Positions 42,695 through 50,182 of a stretch of 64,000 nucleotides of DNA are shown piece by piece; position 1 is the first letter of the stretch; each line of letters opens with the position of its first letter. Under the pieces are notes generated by a model. It had not been told where the DNA came from. It saw only the letters and a list, made by a program, of their open reading frames with translations, and did not search any database. The DNA lies in contig NZ_SDJP01000010.1 in assembly GCF_004114995.1 (NCBI RefSeq), positions 1 to 64,000 of the forward strand. The letters are read 5' to 3'. A program made the position numbers and the translations under genes. Origin of the DNA: Halorubrum amylolyticum (GTDB taxonomy: Archaea > Halobacteriota > Halobacteria > Halobacteriales > Haloferacaceae).

Positions 42695-43930
42695 ATGGTT
42701 GATCGCTACGACGTCGTGATCGCGGGTGCCGGACCGGCGGGCGCCCAGTGCGCTCGCGACCTGGCGACGCGAGGCTACGACGTCGTCGTTCTCGAAACGG
42801 AGCCGGAAGACGAGTTCCCCCGCCAGAGCAACAAGTCGACCGCCGGGACGTTCCCCTCGATGATGTCCTCCTTCGGGGTCCCCGACGACGTGGTGATGTC
42901 GTACACCGACGACGTGGTGTTGGAGTCGCCCAACAGCCACTACAAGAGCTACCAGCCCGGCGCGGTGCTGGAGTTCGCCGAGTTCAAGCGGTTCCTCGTC
43001 GAGGACGGCCGCGAGAACGGCGCCGAGTACCGGTTCGACTCGCGGGTCTCCCGGCCGATCCTCGACGAGGACGGCGTCATCGAGGGGGTCCGGTACAACG
43101 GCGACGAGGAGGTGTACGCCGAGGTGGTCGTCGACGCCACCGGTCCCGCGGCGCCGATCGCGAGCGCGCTCGACGTGGTCGACCTCGAACGCGAGAACCA
43201 GGCGATCGGCATCGAGTACGAGATGGGGGGCGTCGAGATGAACCATCCGGAGTACGCCGACCTGCGACGGGCGATGATGCTCCGACTCGACCACGACATC
43301 GCGCCCGGCGGCTACTCGTGGATCTTCGCCACCGGCGAGGACACCGCGAAGGTCGGCCTCTGTTACATCCAGAACGACCGCCACCGCGAGTTCGCACAGG
43401 AGGGCCAGACCGTCGACGGCTACCTCGACGCGTGGGTCGACCGCGACCCGCGGTTCGCCGACGCCGAGAAGATCGACGGGAAGGTCCATCGCGGCTCCGC
43501 GCACATCCAGATGCCCGACGAGATGCACACCGACCGCTTCCTCGCGATCGGGGACACGGTCCCCTCCATCGATCCGCTGTGGGGCGAGGGGATACACAAG
43601 GGAATGAAGTCGGCCCGCGCCGCGGCGGCCACCGTCGATCGGTGTCTCACCGACTCGGAGCGGCGCCTCGACGCCGAGAGCCTCGCCGTCTACGAGCGGC
43701 TCTGGCACCGCGACGTGGCCCCGCGGATGAAGGCGCGGCTGATGCTCACGCGGCTGCTGTACCTCGCGCCCAACGAGCGCTACGACCGGTTCATGCGCGA
43801 CCTCCGACAGGCGGAGGAGAACACGCTTGAGAAGGCGAACCGCGGCAAGAAGGCATCGATGGCGAAGCTGCTCCACCTCTCCGACCTCCCGCTTCTGGCG
43901 AAGCTCGCGCGCGAGCAGCTGGGGTCGTAG
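42695..43930 (+). CDS. Geranylgeranyl reductase-family flavoprotein
   Basis: The 411-residue protein has an N-terminal FAD fold VIAGAGPAGAQCARDLATRG, then VLETEPEDEFPRQSNKS and the later GDTVPSIDPLWGEGIHKGMKS. These are features of the geranylgeranyl reductase family, whose members saturate isoprenoid chains of archaeal lipids or quinones. Which substrate this paralogue uses cannot be told. The ATG at 42695 follows TATGGTT with CCTAATTACG about 30 bases upstream as promoter candidate. Directly after the stop lies a kinase remnant. Confidence 0.9.
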   Translation: MVDRYDVVIAGAGPAGAQCARDLATRGYDVVVLETEPEDEFPRQSNKSTAGTFPSMMSSFGVPDDVVMSYTDDVVLESPNSHYKSYQPGAVLEFAEFKRFLVEDGRENGAEYRFDSRVSRPILDEDGVIEGVRYNGDEEVYAEVVVDATGPAAPIASALDVVDLERENQAIGIEYEMGGVEMNHPEYADLRRAMMLRLDHDIAPGGYSWIFATGEDTAKVGLCYIQNDRHREFAQEGQTVDGYLDAWVDRDPRFADAEKIDGKVHRGSAHIQMPDEMHTDRFLAIGDTVPSIDPLWGEGIHKGMKSARAAAATVDRCLTDSERRLDAESLAVYERLWHRDVAPRMKARLMLTRLLYLAPNERYDRFMRDLRQAEENTLEKANRGKKASMAKLLHLSDLPLLAKLAREQLGS

Positions 43931-43932
43931 GG

Positions 43933-44040
43933 ACGATCCTCCAGCAGGTCGTCTCGGCGCACGGCTGGGAGGTGTCCGTGACCCAGAGCGACGCGGGCGG
44001 CGCTCGGTTCGAGATCACCGGGATGGAGTCGGCCGAGTAG
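43933..44040 (+). pseudogene. Histidine kinase 3' remnant
   Basis: This 36-codon stretch (TILQQVVSAHGWEVSV then TQSDAGGARFEITG) encodes the end of a HATPase domain as found in haloarchaeal kinases, with its own stop at 44038-44040. It has no start and no upstream kinase sequence; it begins two bases after the reductase stop. The C-terminus of the kinase at 41.6-42.6 kb is closely related (AHGWSVAATAGDAGGARFEV). It looks like a leftover of a deleted kinase. Confidence 0.82.
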
Positions 44041-44059
44041 TCGGAGAGGGGCCTCCGGC

Positions 44060-45664
44060 TCAGTCGTGGCGGAAGCAGCGCGAGCCCGTAAAGGCCATCG
44101 CCATGTCGCGTTCGTCGGCCGCGGCGATCACGTCCTCGTCGTTGACGGAACCGCCGGGCTGGATCACGGCCTCGATGCCGGCCTCGGCCGCCTCCTCGAT
44201 CGCGTCCGGGAACGGGAAGAAGGCGTCCGAGGCCATCACCGCTCCCTCGGCGGACTTTCCGTCGGCGTCCTTCTCCGCCTTCATCGCCGCGAGCGTGACG
44301 GCGTCGACGCGGGACACCTGCCCCATCCCGACGCCGACCGTCTCCGTGCCGGTCGCGAACAGGATGCCGTTCGACTTCACGTGTTTGAGCGTCTTCCACG
44401 CGAACAGCATCGTCTCCAGCTGCTCGTCGGTGGGTTCGCGTTCGGTGACCACGTCGAGGTCGGCGGCGGTCGGCGACTGCCGGTCCCGCTCTTGGACCAG
44501 CCGTCCGCCGACGATCGGCTTCTCGGTGAACCGCTCGGAGAAGCGCTCGTCGTCCTCGCCGAGGGGACCGACGTCGAGCACGCGGAGGTTCTTCTTCTCC
44601 CGGAGCACGTCGAGCGCGCTGTCGGTGTAGCCGGGTGCGACGACGACCTCCTTAAACGAGTCGACGACCGCGTCGGCGGTGTCGGCGTCGCACTCGCGGT
44701 TCACGGCGACGATGCCGCCGAACGCGGACTTCGCGTCGGTGCGGAGCGCGCGGTCGTACGCGTCCGCGAGCGTGTCGCTCGTCGCGCAGCCGGCCGGGTT
44801 CGTGTGCTTGATCACGGCGGCGGCGGGTTCGTCGAACTCCTTGACGAGGTTCAAGGCGGCGTCGGCGTCGTTGTAGTTGTTGTACCCCATCCCCTTCGCG
44901 CCGGGGTTCAGCTGGGGGGCGTCGACGACGCTCGCCTCCTCGCAGCCGTCGTCGACGTAGAGCGCGGCGTCTTGGTGGGGGTTCTCGCCGTACCGCAGCG
45001 TGTCCGCGCGCTCCTCGGAGACGAAGCGCCGCTCGGGGAAGTCGCCGCCGGCGTCGCCGTCGACGGTCACGTTCACGGGCGCGTCGTCGCCGTCGCGCTC
45101 GACCGTCACCCGATCCTCCGCGAACCACCGGACCGCCCGCGGGTACGCCGTGAATTCGGCGTCGTGAAGCACGCGGTCCTTCAGCGCGTCGGCGTCGTCG
45201 CCCTCGTAGACGGGCACCGGCTCCTGCGTGACGATCGGGCCGGCGTCGACCTCCTCGGTGACGACGTGGACGGTGCAGCCGGTGGTGCGGACGCCGGCGT
45301 CGAGCACCTGCTCGTGGGCGTCCGTGCCGGGGAACGCCGGCAGCAGCGACGGGTGGACGTTCAGCGTCGTGGGGGCCGCGTCGAGGAACTCGTCTGTGAG
45401 CACGCGCATGTACCCGTCCAGACAGACGAGATCGAAGTCGTACCCGGCCAGTCGGTCTACGATCCGTCGCTCGTGGGCCTCGCGCGACTCGTCCTCCTCG
45501 CGCTCGACGACCTCGGTGGGTATCCGGCGCTCCGTGGCGGCCTCCAGCACGGGGGCCTGCTCGCGGTTGGTCAGGACGACCGACAGCTCTGCGCCGCCCG
45601 GCGCGGCGTCGGCGATGTGTCTGAGGTTCCGTCCCCGGTTGCTCGCGAGTCCGGCGATCTTCAT
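44060..45664 (-). CDS. purNH: PurN-PurH fusion: formyltransferase (GAR-type) plus AICAR formyltransferase
   Basis: The 534-residue protein from the ATG at 45664 starts with a PurN-like domain (1-190): GLASNRGRNLRHIA, DGYMRVL, NVHPSLLPAFPG and the HVVTEEVDAGPI motif. Residues about 205-534 match the AICAR transformylase part of PurH (RYGENPHQDAALY, KHTNPAGCA, DAKSAFGGI, PGGSVNDEDVI). The IMP cyclohydrolase domain normally at the start of PurH is missing and replaced by PurN. Haloarchaea generally use a separate PurO for cyclisation. A TATA box at 45688 supports the leaderless start. It is divergent from purB. Confidence 0.92.
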   Translation of the reverse strand: MKIAGLASNRGRNLRHIADAAPGGAELSVVLTNREQAPVLEAATERRIPTEVVEREEDESREAHERRIVDRLAGYDFDLVCLDGYMRVLTDEFLDAAPTTLNVHPSLLPAFPGTDAHEQVLDAGVRTTGCTVHVVTEEVDAGPIVTQEPVPVYEGDDADALKDRVLHDAEFTAYPRAVRWFAEDRVTVERDGDDAPVNVTVDGDAGGDFPERRFVSEERADTLRYGENPHQDAALYVDDGCEEASVVDAPQLNPGAKGMGYNNYNDADAALNLVKEFDEPAAAVIKHTNPAGCATSDTLADAYDRALRTDAKSAFGGIVAVNRECDADTADAVVDSFKEVVVAPGYTDSALDVLREKKNLRVLDVGPLGEDDERFSERFTEKPIVGGRLVQERDRQSPTAADLDVVTEREPTDEQLETMLFAWKTLKHVKSNGILFATGTETVGVGMGQVSRVDAVTLAAMKAEKDADGKSAEGAVMASDAFFPFPDAIEEAAEAGIEAVIQPGGSVNDEDVIAAADERDMAMAFTGSRCFRHD

Positions 45665-45687
45665 ACGCGAGTGGTCCGACCGATCGC

Positions 45688-45695
45688 GTATATCG
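45688..45695 (-). promoter_or_regulatory. TATA-like box for purNH
   Basis: CGATATAC on the minus strand is 24-31 bases before the ATG at 45664. The spacing fits a leaderless transcript. Confidence 0.55.
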
Positions 45696-45833
45696 ATTGC
45701 GGTCCGTTCCGGGGGTAGATCCACGTTTGCGGATAAGATATCCCACCCGAGCCCAAAAACTGCGACTACCTATCCACGTCTGTGCGATTCCCCCATCGAC
45801 ACGCTTTTGCTCGCTCCGGCGGCAGTCGCGGAC

Positions 45834-47354
45834 ATGACCGACGACTCCGAACCGGCGGGCGACGAGGCGCCGGACGAGGGCGCGCCGGACGAGGGCACGC
45901 CGGACGAGGGCACGCCGGCCGACGAACCGATCCCCGGGCTGTCGCGCTCGGACCCGCTCGCCGCGGTGTCCCCGCTCGACGGGCGGTACGCCTCCCGGAC
46001 CGCCCCGCTGTCGCCGTACGCGAGCGAGGCCGCGCTCATGCGCGCCCGGACCCGCGTCGAGGTCGAGTACCTGATCGCGCTCGTCGCCCTCGACGCGACC
46101 CCGGTCGCGCTCGACGAGGAGGCCGAGGCGGCGATTCGGGCGGTCTACGAGGAGTTCTCCGCCGAGGACGCCCGCCTGATCAAGGCGCTGGAGGTCGAGG
46201 GCGCCGAGGGGTACGGCGCGACCAACCACGACGTGAAGGCGGTCGAGTACTTCCTGCGGGTCCGACTCGACGGGCTGGCGGAGTCCGGCGCGATCGCCGA
46301 CGGGGAGGCGCTGTACCCGTGGATCCATTTCGGGCTCACGAGCGAGGACGTGAACAACCTCGCGCACCGCCTGCTGGTGACGCAGGCCGTGAGCGAGGTG
46401 GTCGTGCCCGCGATCCGCGAGGTCCGAGACGCGCTCGCCGACCTCGCGCAGGAACACCGCGACGCGCCCATGCTGGCGCGCACCCACGGCCAGCCCGCGA
46501 CGCCGACGACGTTCGGCAAGGAGATGGCCGTGTACGCCTCGCGGCTCGGTCGCGCGCTCGGGCGAGTCGTCGTCGCGAACGGCGATCTCTCCGGGAAGCT
46601 CGCGGGCGCCTCGGGCACCTACGCCGCCCACGACGCGGCCTACTCCGAGGTCGACTGGCCCGCCTTCGCCGAGTCGTTCGTGCGCGGGCTCGATCTGGAA
46701 CACACCGCGCTCGCGACGCAGGTGAATCCCTGCGACGACCTGGCGGCGCTGTTCGACGCGCTGCGGGGCGTCAACAACGTCCTCCTCGATCTGGATCTCG
46801 ACGCGTGGCTCTACGTCTCCGACCGCTACCTCGGCCAGCGGACCGTCGAGGGCGAGACCGGCTCCTCGACGATGCCGCACAAGGTGAACCCGATCGACTT
46901 CGAGAACAGCGAGGGGAACCTCTCGAAGGCGAACTCGGACCTCACCTTCCTCGCCGACTACGTGACGACCTCGCGGCTCCAGCGCGACCTCTCGGACTCC
47001 ACCGTCAAGCGCAACGTCGGCGCCGCCTTGGCGCACTGCCTGATCGGCTACTCGAAGGCCGGCGACGGGCTCGCGACGGTGGTCCCGAACGAGACCGTCA
47101 TGCGCGAGGAGCTGGCGGCGACGCCCGAGGTGATCGGCGAGGCCGTCCAGACGATCCTCCGACGCGAGGGCGACACGGACGCCTACGAGCGCGTGAAGGG
47201 GCTCACTCGCGGGAAGCGCGTCACTCTCGACGACTTCCGCGACCTCTTCGACGACCTCGATGTCGACGAGGGCGTCCGCGAGGAGCTGAAGGCGCTGACC
47301 CCGGCCGGCTACGTCGGCGTCGCCGACGAGCTTGTCGACGAGGTCGACGAGTAG
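45834..47354 (+). CDS. purB: Adenylosuccinate lyase
   Basis: The 506-residue protein has the fumarase/aspartase-superfamily marks: SPLDGRYASR near 45, HFGLTSEDVNNLAHRL, RTHGQPATPTTFGKEM (catalytic His) and the signature SSTMPHKVNPIDFENSEGNL. It acts twice in purine synthesis (releasing fumarate from SAICAR and adenylosuccinate). The first 35 residues are an acidic tail built from 15-base repeats encoding DEGxP units, absent from standard PurB. It is divergent from purNH with 169 bases between. The 3' end is followed by a 24-base tandem repeat. Confidence 0.95.
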   Translation: MTDDSEPAGDEAPDEGAPDEGTPDEGTPADEPIPGLSRSDPLAAVSPLDGRYASRTAPLSPYASEAALMRARTRVEVEYLIALVALDATPVALDEEAEAAIRAVYEEFSAEDARLIKALEVEGAEGYGATNHDVKAVEYFLRVRLDGLAESGAIADGEALYPWIHFGLTSEDVNNLAHRLLVTQAVSEVVVPAIREVRDALADLAQEHRDAPMLARTHGQPATPTTFGKEMAVYASRLGRALGRVVVANGDLSGKLAGASGTYAAHDAAYSEVDWPAFAESFVRGLDLEHTALATQVNPCDDLAALFDALRGVNNVLLDLDLDAWLYVSDRYLGQRTVEGETGSSTMPHKVNPIDFENSEGNLSKANSDLTFLADYVTTSRLQRDLSDSTVKRNVGAALAHCLIGYSKAGDGLATVVPNETVMREELAATPEVIGEAVQTILRREGDTDAYERVKGLTRGKRVTLDDFRDLFDDLDVDEGVREELKALTPAGYVGVADELVDEVDE

Positions 47355-47419
47355 CGTCACAAGGGGAGCGGCGAGTGGCGCCACGGGAGGTGCGGCGAGT
47401 GGCGCCACAAGAGGTTTAC
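47348..47419 (+). repeat. 24-bp tandem repeat, three units, across the purB stop codon
   Basis: CGAGT(A/G)GCG(T/C)CAC... units start at 47348, 47372 and 47396. The first holds the purB stop (TAG). The third runs into TTTACC, a possible TATA element of the next gene. Confidence 0.85.
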
Positions 47420-47443
47420 CCGTCGCGGGAGCAGATGGCACCG

Positions 47444-47806
47444 ATGCCCTCCGACGACGGCGAGACGGAGTACTCCGTCTTCGACGACGAACAGACCGAC
47501 GACCGAGACCGCGCGACCGACGATCGGGAGCGACCGGGCGGCGACCGGGATCGCACGACGGGCGATCGGTCCACCGGGACCGACGACCACCACGACTCGA
47601 TCGCCGCCGGCGACGGCCACGGCTGCCCGAAGTGCGGCGGCGAGGAGACCGAGACGGACGAGATCGCCACGAGCGGCACCGGCCTCACCAAGCTGTTCGA
47701 CGTGCAAAACCGCCGGTTCACGGTGGTCTCGTGCGCCGACTGCGGCTACTCGGAGCTGTACAAGGGGCGGTCGTCCGGCGACGCGATCGACTTCTTCATC
47801 GGGTGA
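47444..47806 (+). CDS. Zinc-ribbon nucleic-acid-binding protein (DUF2082-like)
   Basis: From the ATG at 47444 the protein has 120 residues; an ATG three codons upstream (47435) is possible. Residues 1-58 are charged and of low complexity (DDRDRATDDRER type). Residues 59-120 contain a zinc ribbon CPKCGG ... CADCGYSELYKG with KLFDVQNRRFTVV in between, like PF09855. These proteins may bind nucleic acid. The TTTACC at about 47415 fits a leaderless start at 47444. Confidence 0.78.
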   Translation: MPSDDGETEYSVFDDEQTDDRDRATDDRERPGGDRDRTTGDRSTGTDDHHDSIAAGDGHGCPKCGGEETETDEIATSGTGLTKLFDVQNRRFTVVSCADCGYSELYKGRSSGDAIDFFIG

Positions 47807-47902
47807 GATAGCCGGGCGCGGCGCGGACGTTCGGTTCCCTCCCCTCCCGCCCCGCCAATGGCGACCGATTTATGTCGGCAGAGGGAAACACTTCGACCGC
47901 GC

Positions 47903-48802
47903 ATGGTCTCCCTCCGTTCACCCTCCACGCTCCCGATCGTCGGCGTCCTCGTCGACGGTAAAACGTACAGACACCTGTTGTACCTCCTGCTCGCGGTCCC
48001 GGTCGGGTTCATCTACTCGACGCTGTTCTCGTTCGGATTCCTGTTCGGGGTCGTGTTCTCCGTGGTGCTCGTCGGGCTCGTCCTCCTCGTGGCGACGCTT
48101 CTCGGGGCCCGGATCGCCGCCGGCTTCGAACGCTGGCTCGCCAACCGGCTGTTGGGAACGGACCTCGACCGGTACGACGACGTGCCAGCCGACGCGGGCG
48201 GCGCGGTCGCGAACGTCAGGAAGTACGTCGACGCGGCGTCGACGTGGCGGGGCGTCGGCTTCCTCTCGCTGAAGTTCTTCGTCACCGTCCTCGCGTTCGT
48301 CCCCCTGTTCGCGCTCGCGAACGGGCTCCCGCTCGTCGTCGCCCCGCTGCGGTATCCCTACGTGGTCAACTTCGGCGAATCCAACGGGGAGCCGGTGACG
48401 TGGGCGATCGAGACGCTCCCCGAGGCGCTGCTCGCGGTCCCGGTCGGAATCGTCGGGGTGCTCGCGGCGCTCCATATCACGAACCTCGTCGCGTACGTCT
48501 GCCGGCGGATGGCGACCGCGCTGCTCGGAGAGCCGACGGCGGACGACGGGGCGTCGAAGAATTCCGCGGGGACCGGCGGCCCGGCGCCTACCGACTCGGC
48601 GCTCGCTGCCGGGTCGGCTCCTACCGACCCGGCATCTGCTCACGACGAACCGGAAGACGACGAACCGGAAGACGACGAACCGGAAGACGAGGCGCCGACA
48701 GGCGCCGAATCCGTGGCCCCTGAAGCTGACGAGTTCATCCCGGCGGACGCCGTCGATCCGGAGTCGGACGACGGCTCGGATCGAGGCGAAGACCGCTCCT
48801 GA
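47903..48802 (+). CDS. Membrane protein with putative sensor domain (PF13796-like)
   Basis: The 299-residue protein has about four membrane helices (around 22-45, 47-65, 125-150, 185-205) in the form of the sensor domain that often stands before histidine kinases. Here no kinase follows. The tail (225-299) is acidic and of low complexity, with three in-frame copies of a 15-base unit encoding DEPED. A TATA-like TTTATG at about 47868 favours the ATG at 47903 over the upstream one at 47858. Role unknown. Confidence 0.72.
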   Translation: MVSLRSPSTLPIVGVLVDGKTYRHLLYLLLAVPVGFIYSTLFSFGFLFGVVFSVVLVGLVLLVATLLGARIAAGFERWLANRLLGTDLDRYDDVPADAGGAVANVRKYVDAASTWRGVGFLSLKFFVTVLAFVPLFALANGLPLVVAPLRYPYVVNFGESNGEPVTWAIETLPEALLAVPVGIVGVLAALHITNLVAYVCRRMATALLGEPTADDGASKNSAGTGGPAPTDSALAAGSAPTDPASAHDEPEDDEPEDDEPEDEAPTGAESVAPEADEFIPADAVDPESDDGSDRGEDRS

Positions 48803-48870
48803 TCCGGCATCGGGTCCCGGCGACTCCCCGCCCCCGGTGCGCTTATTCTCGTGCGACCGTCAGAGCCGGT

Positions 48871-49116
48871 ATGGCTCCGACGCTCGTCGCCGCCGCCGTC
48901 GGCGCGTTGCTGGCGGCGGCCCTGCTCGGCGGCGCGTTCGACCGACGCGCGGTCGCGGTCGTCGTCGCGGCCGCGGTCGCTCCCGACCTCGACGCGGCCG
49001 CGAGCCTCGTCGTTCCGGGCGCGACGAACGCGCTCTTCCACGCCCTCTGGCTCCCGCTGCTCGCGGGGGCCGCGCTCTACTGGGACACCACTGCGGGCGG
49101 CGAGTCTCGGCTCTGA
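48871..49116 (+). CDS. Short hydrolase-like membrane protein (DUF457-like, possibly truncated)
   Basis: The 81-residue product has two or three hydrophobic segments and AAAVAPDLDAAASLV, which recalls the FPDxD of the DUF457/YdjM family, followed by NALFHALWLPLLAGAALY, like its HxxxFH segment. The family is normally twice as long or more; the remaining helices and histidines are absent. It may be a small family member or a truncated gene. GC content is as in the surroundings. Confidence 0.6.
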   Translation: MAPTLVAAAVGALLAAALLGGAFDRRAVAVVVAAAVAPDLDAAASLVVPGATNALFHALWLPLLAGAALYWDTTAGGESRL

Positions 49117-49206
49117 CCCGATCCGGTTGATACCGTACTGTATAGCGTCTCTACTGTGTGTCTGAGAACAGCCGATATAACGGAGGTGTCGGAATGGACT
49201 CGCGGG

Positions 49207-49233
49207 GGTCCCGTGAGTGGAACGAACGGGACC
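49207..49233. terminator. Perfect 8-bp hairpin downstream of tRNA-Ala
   Basis: GGTCCCGT (49207-49214) pairs with ACGGGACC (49226-49233) across an 11-base loop. It lies 35 bases past the 3' end of the tRNA in its direction of transcription. Processing or termination is a guess. Confidence 0.5.
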
Positions 49234-49267
49234 ACACGAGGGAACGAGACGAACGAAGTGAGTCGAG

Positions 49268-49339
49268 TGGACTCGCGGGGATTTGAACCCCGGGCCTTCC
49301 CCGTGCCAGGGGGATGATCTACCACTGATCTACGAGCCC
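49268..49339 (-). tRNA. tRNA-Ala (anticodon GGC)
   Basis: The minus strand folds into a full cloverleaf of 72 bases. The acceptor stem GGGCTCG pairs with CGAGTCC, including the G3-U70 wobble that marks alanine tRNA. The D arm is GATC-AGTGGTA-GATC. The anticodon arm is TCCCC-CTGGCAC-GGGGA with GGC as anticodon. The T arm is CGGGG-TTCAAAT-CCCCG. The discriminator is A and CCA is not encoded. No intron is present. Confidence 0.97.
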
Positions 49340-49365
49340 TCGTACGCATCCATTCGTTCCCCGCT

Positions 49366-49377
49366 GGATATATTAAG
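49366..49377 (-). promoter_or_regulatory. TATA box of tRNA-Ala
   Basis: CTTAATATATCC on the minus strand lies about 27-38 bases before the tRNA 5' end, the usual position of a tRNA promoter in haloarchaea. Confidence 0.65.
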
Positions 49378-49421
49378 GCCTTCGACTCGCCGACACCGGC
49401 GACACCGACTCCCACACGGCC

Positions 49422-50030
49422 TCAGATCCGCGCGGAATCGACGTACACGTCGAGGTCCACGTCGCGCGTCGAGTCCTCCAGGTCGCGCACGGCGCGCTCG
49501 ACGACGCGCTCGGCCTCGCCTCTGATCAGGGGGATCGCCTTCTTCAGCACCCAGTCGAAGGAGACGAGCGTCGGGAGATCGAGCGTGTCAGAGCTGGCAG
49601 AGCCGGGGTCGAACTCGACTTCGAGCGCGACCTCGCAGGGGTGATCGGTCGGGTCAGTCGGGTCAGTCGGGTCGGTCGAGTCGGCCGGGCCGGCCGGGTC
49701 GGCTGGATCGGTGTCGCCGTCGGCGGTCGGGTCTCCGTCTGCCTCCGCCGGCGTCACCCGCCAACACCCGCCGGCGTCGATGTCCTTCGTGATCTCCCAG
49801 TCGATCCGCTCGGGCGGCTCGACGCCGGTCACGCGCGAGTGGGCCGTGTAGGTGATCTTCCACCACGCGAACGTCAGCGCGTAGCGGGTGTTCGGTCCGC
49901 CTTCCCCTTCCAGCGTTCGCACCTCTCGGAGGTACTCCGAGTAGTCGGCGTACCGCGGGAAGTCGAGCAGGAACGCGTACACGTCCTCGGGGTCGGCGTA
50001 CACCTCCGTGCTCACGACGAGTTCGTCCAC
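49422..50030 (-). CDS. SRPBCC / coenzyme-Q-binding-like protein
   Basis: The 202-residue protein has the START/COQ10-like start VVSTEVYADPEDVYAFLLDFPRY and VSFDWVLKKAIPLIRGEAERVVERA at its end. It would form a helix-grip pocket for a lipid-like ligand. In the middle (residues about 98-132) a low-complexity insertion of repeated TDP and DPAGPA units interrupts the fold. The partner or ligand is not known. It converges on the tRNA gene. Confidence 0.82.
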   Translation of the reverse strand: MDELVVSTEVYADPEDVYAFLLDFPRYADYSEYLREVRTLEGEGGPNTRYALTFAWWKITYTAHSRVTGVEPPERIDWEITKDIDAGGCWRVTPAEADGDPTADGDTDPADPAGPADSTDPTDPTDPTDHPCEVALEVEFDPGSASSDTLDLPTLVSFDWVLKKAIPLIRGEAERVVERAVRDLEDSTRDVDLDVYVDSARI

Positions 50031-50182
50031 GGAGGGGGGTTCGGCCGGCGCCTATTAAGCGGTCCGACGACCGGACGCGAGGTACGTCTCCCCGGCGCAA
50101 TCGCCCGTCGACGGTGACCGGCGCGGACCTGACGATCGCGTTGGCGGTCGGCGAGGACGCCGCCCGCGAGCGCCACGCCGAC

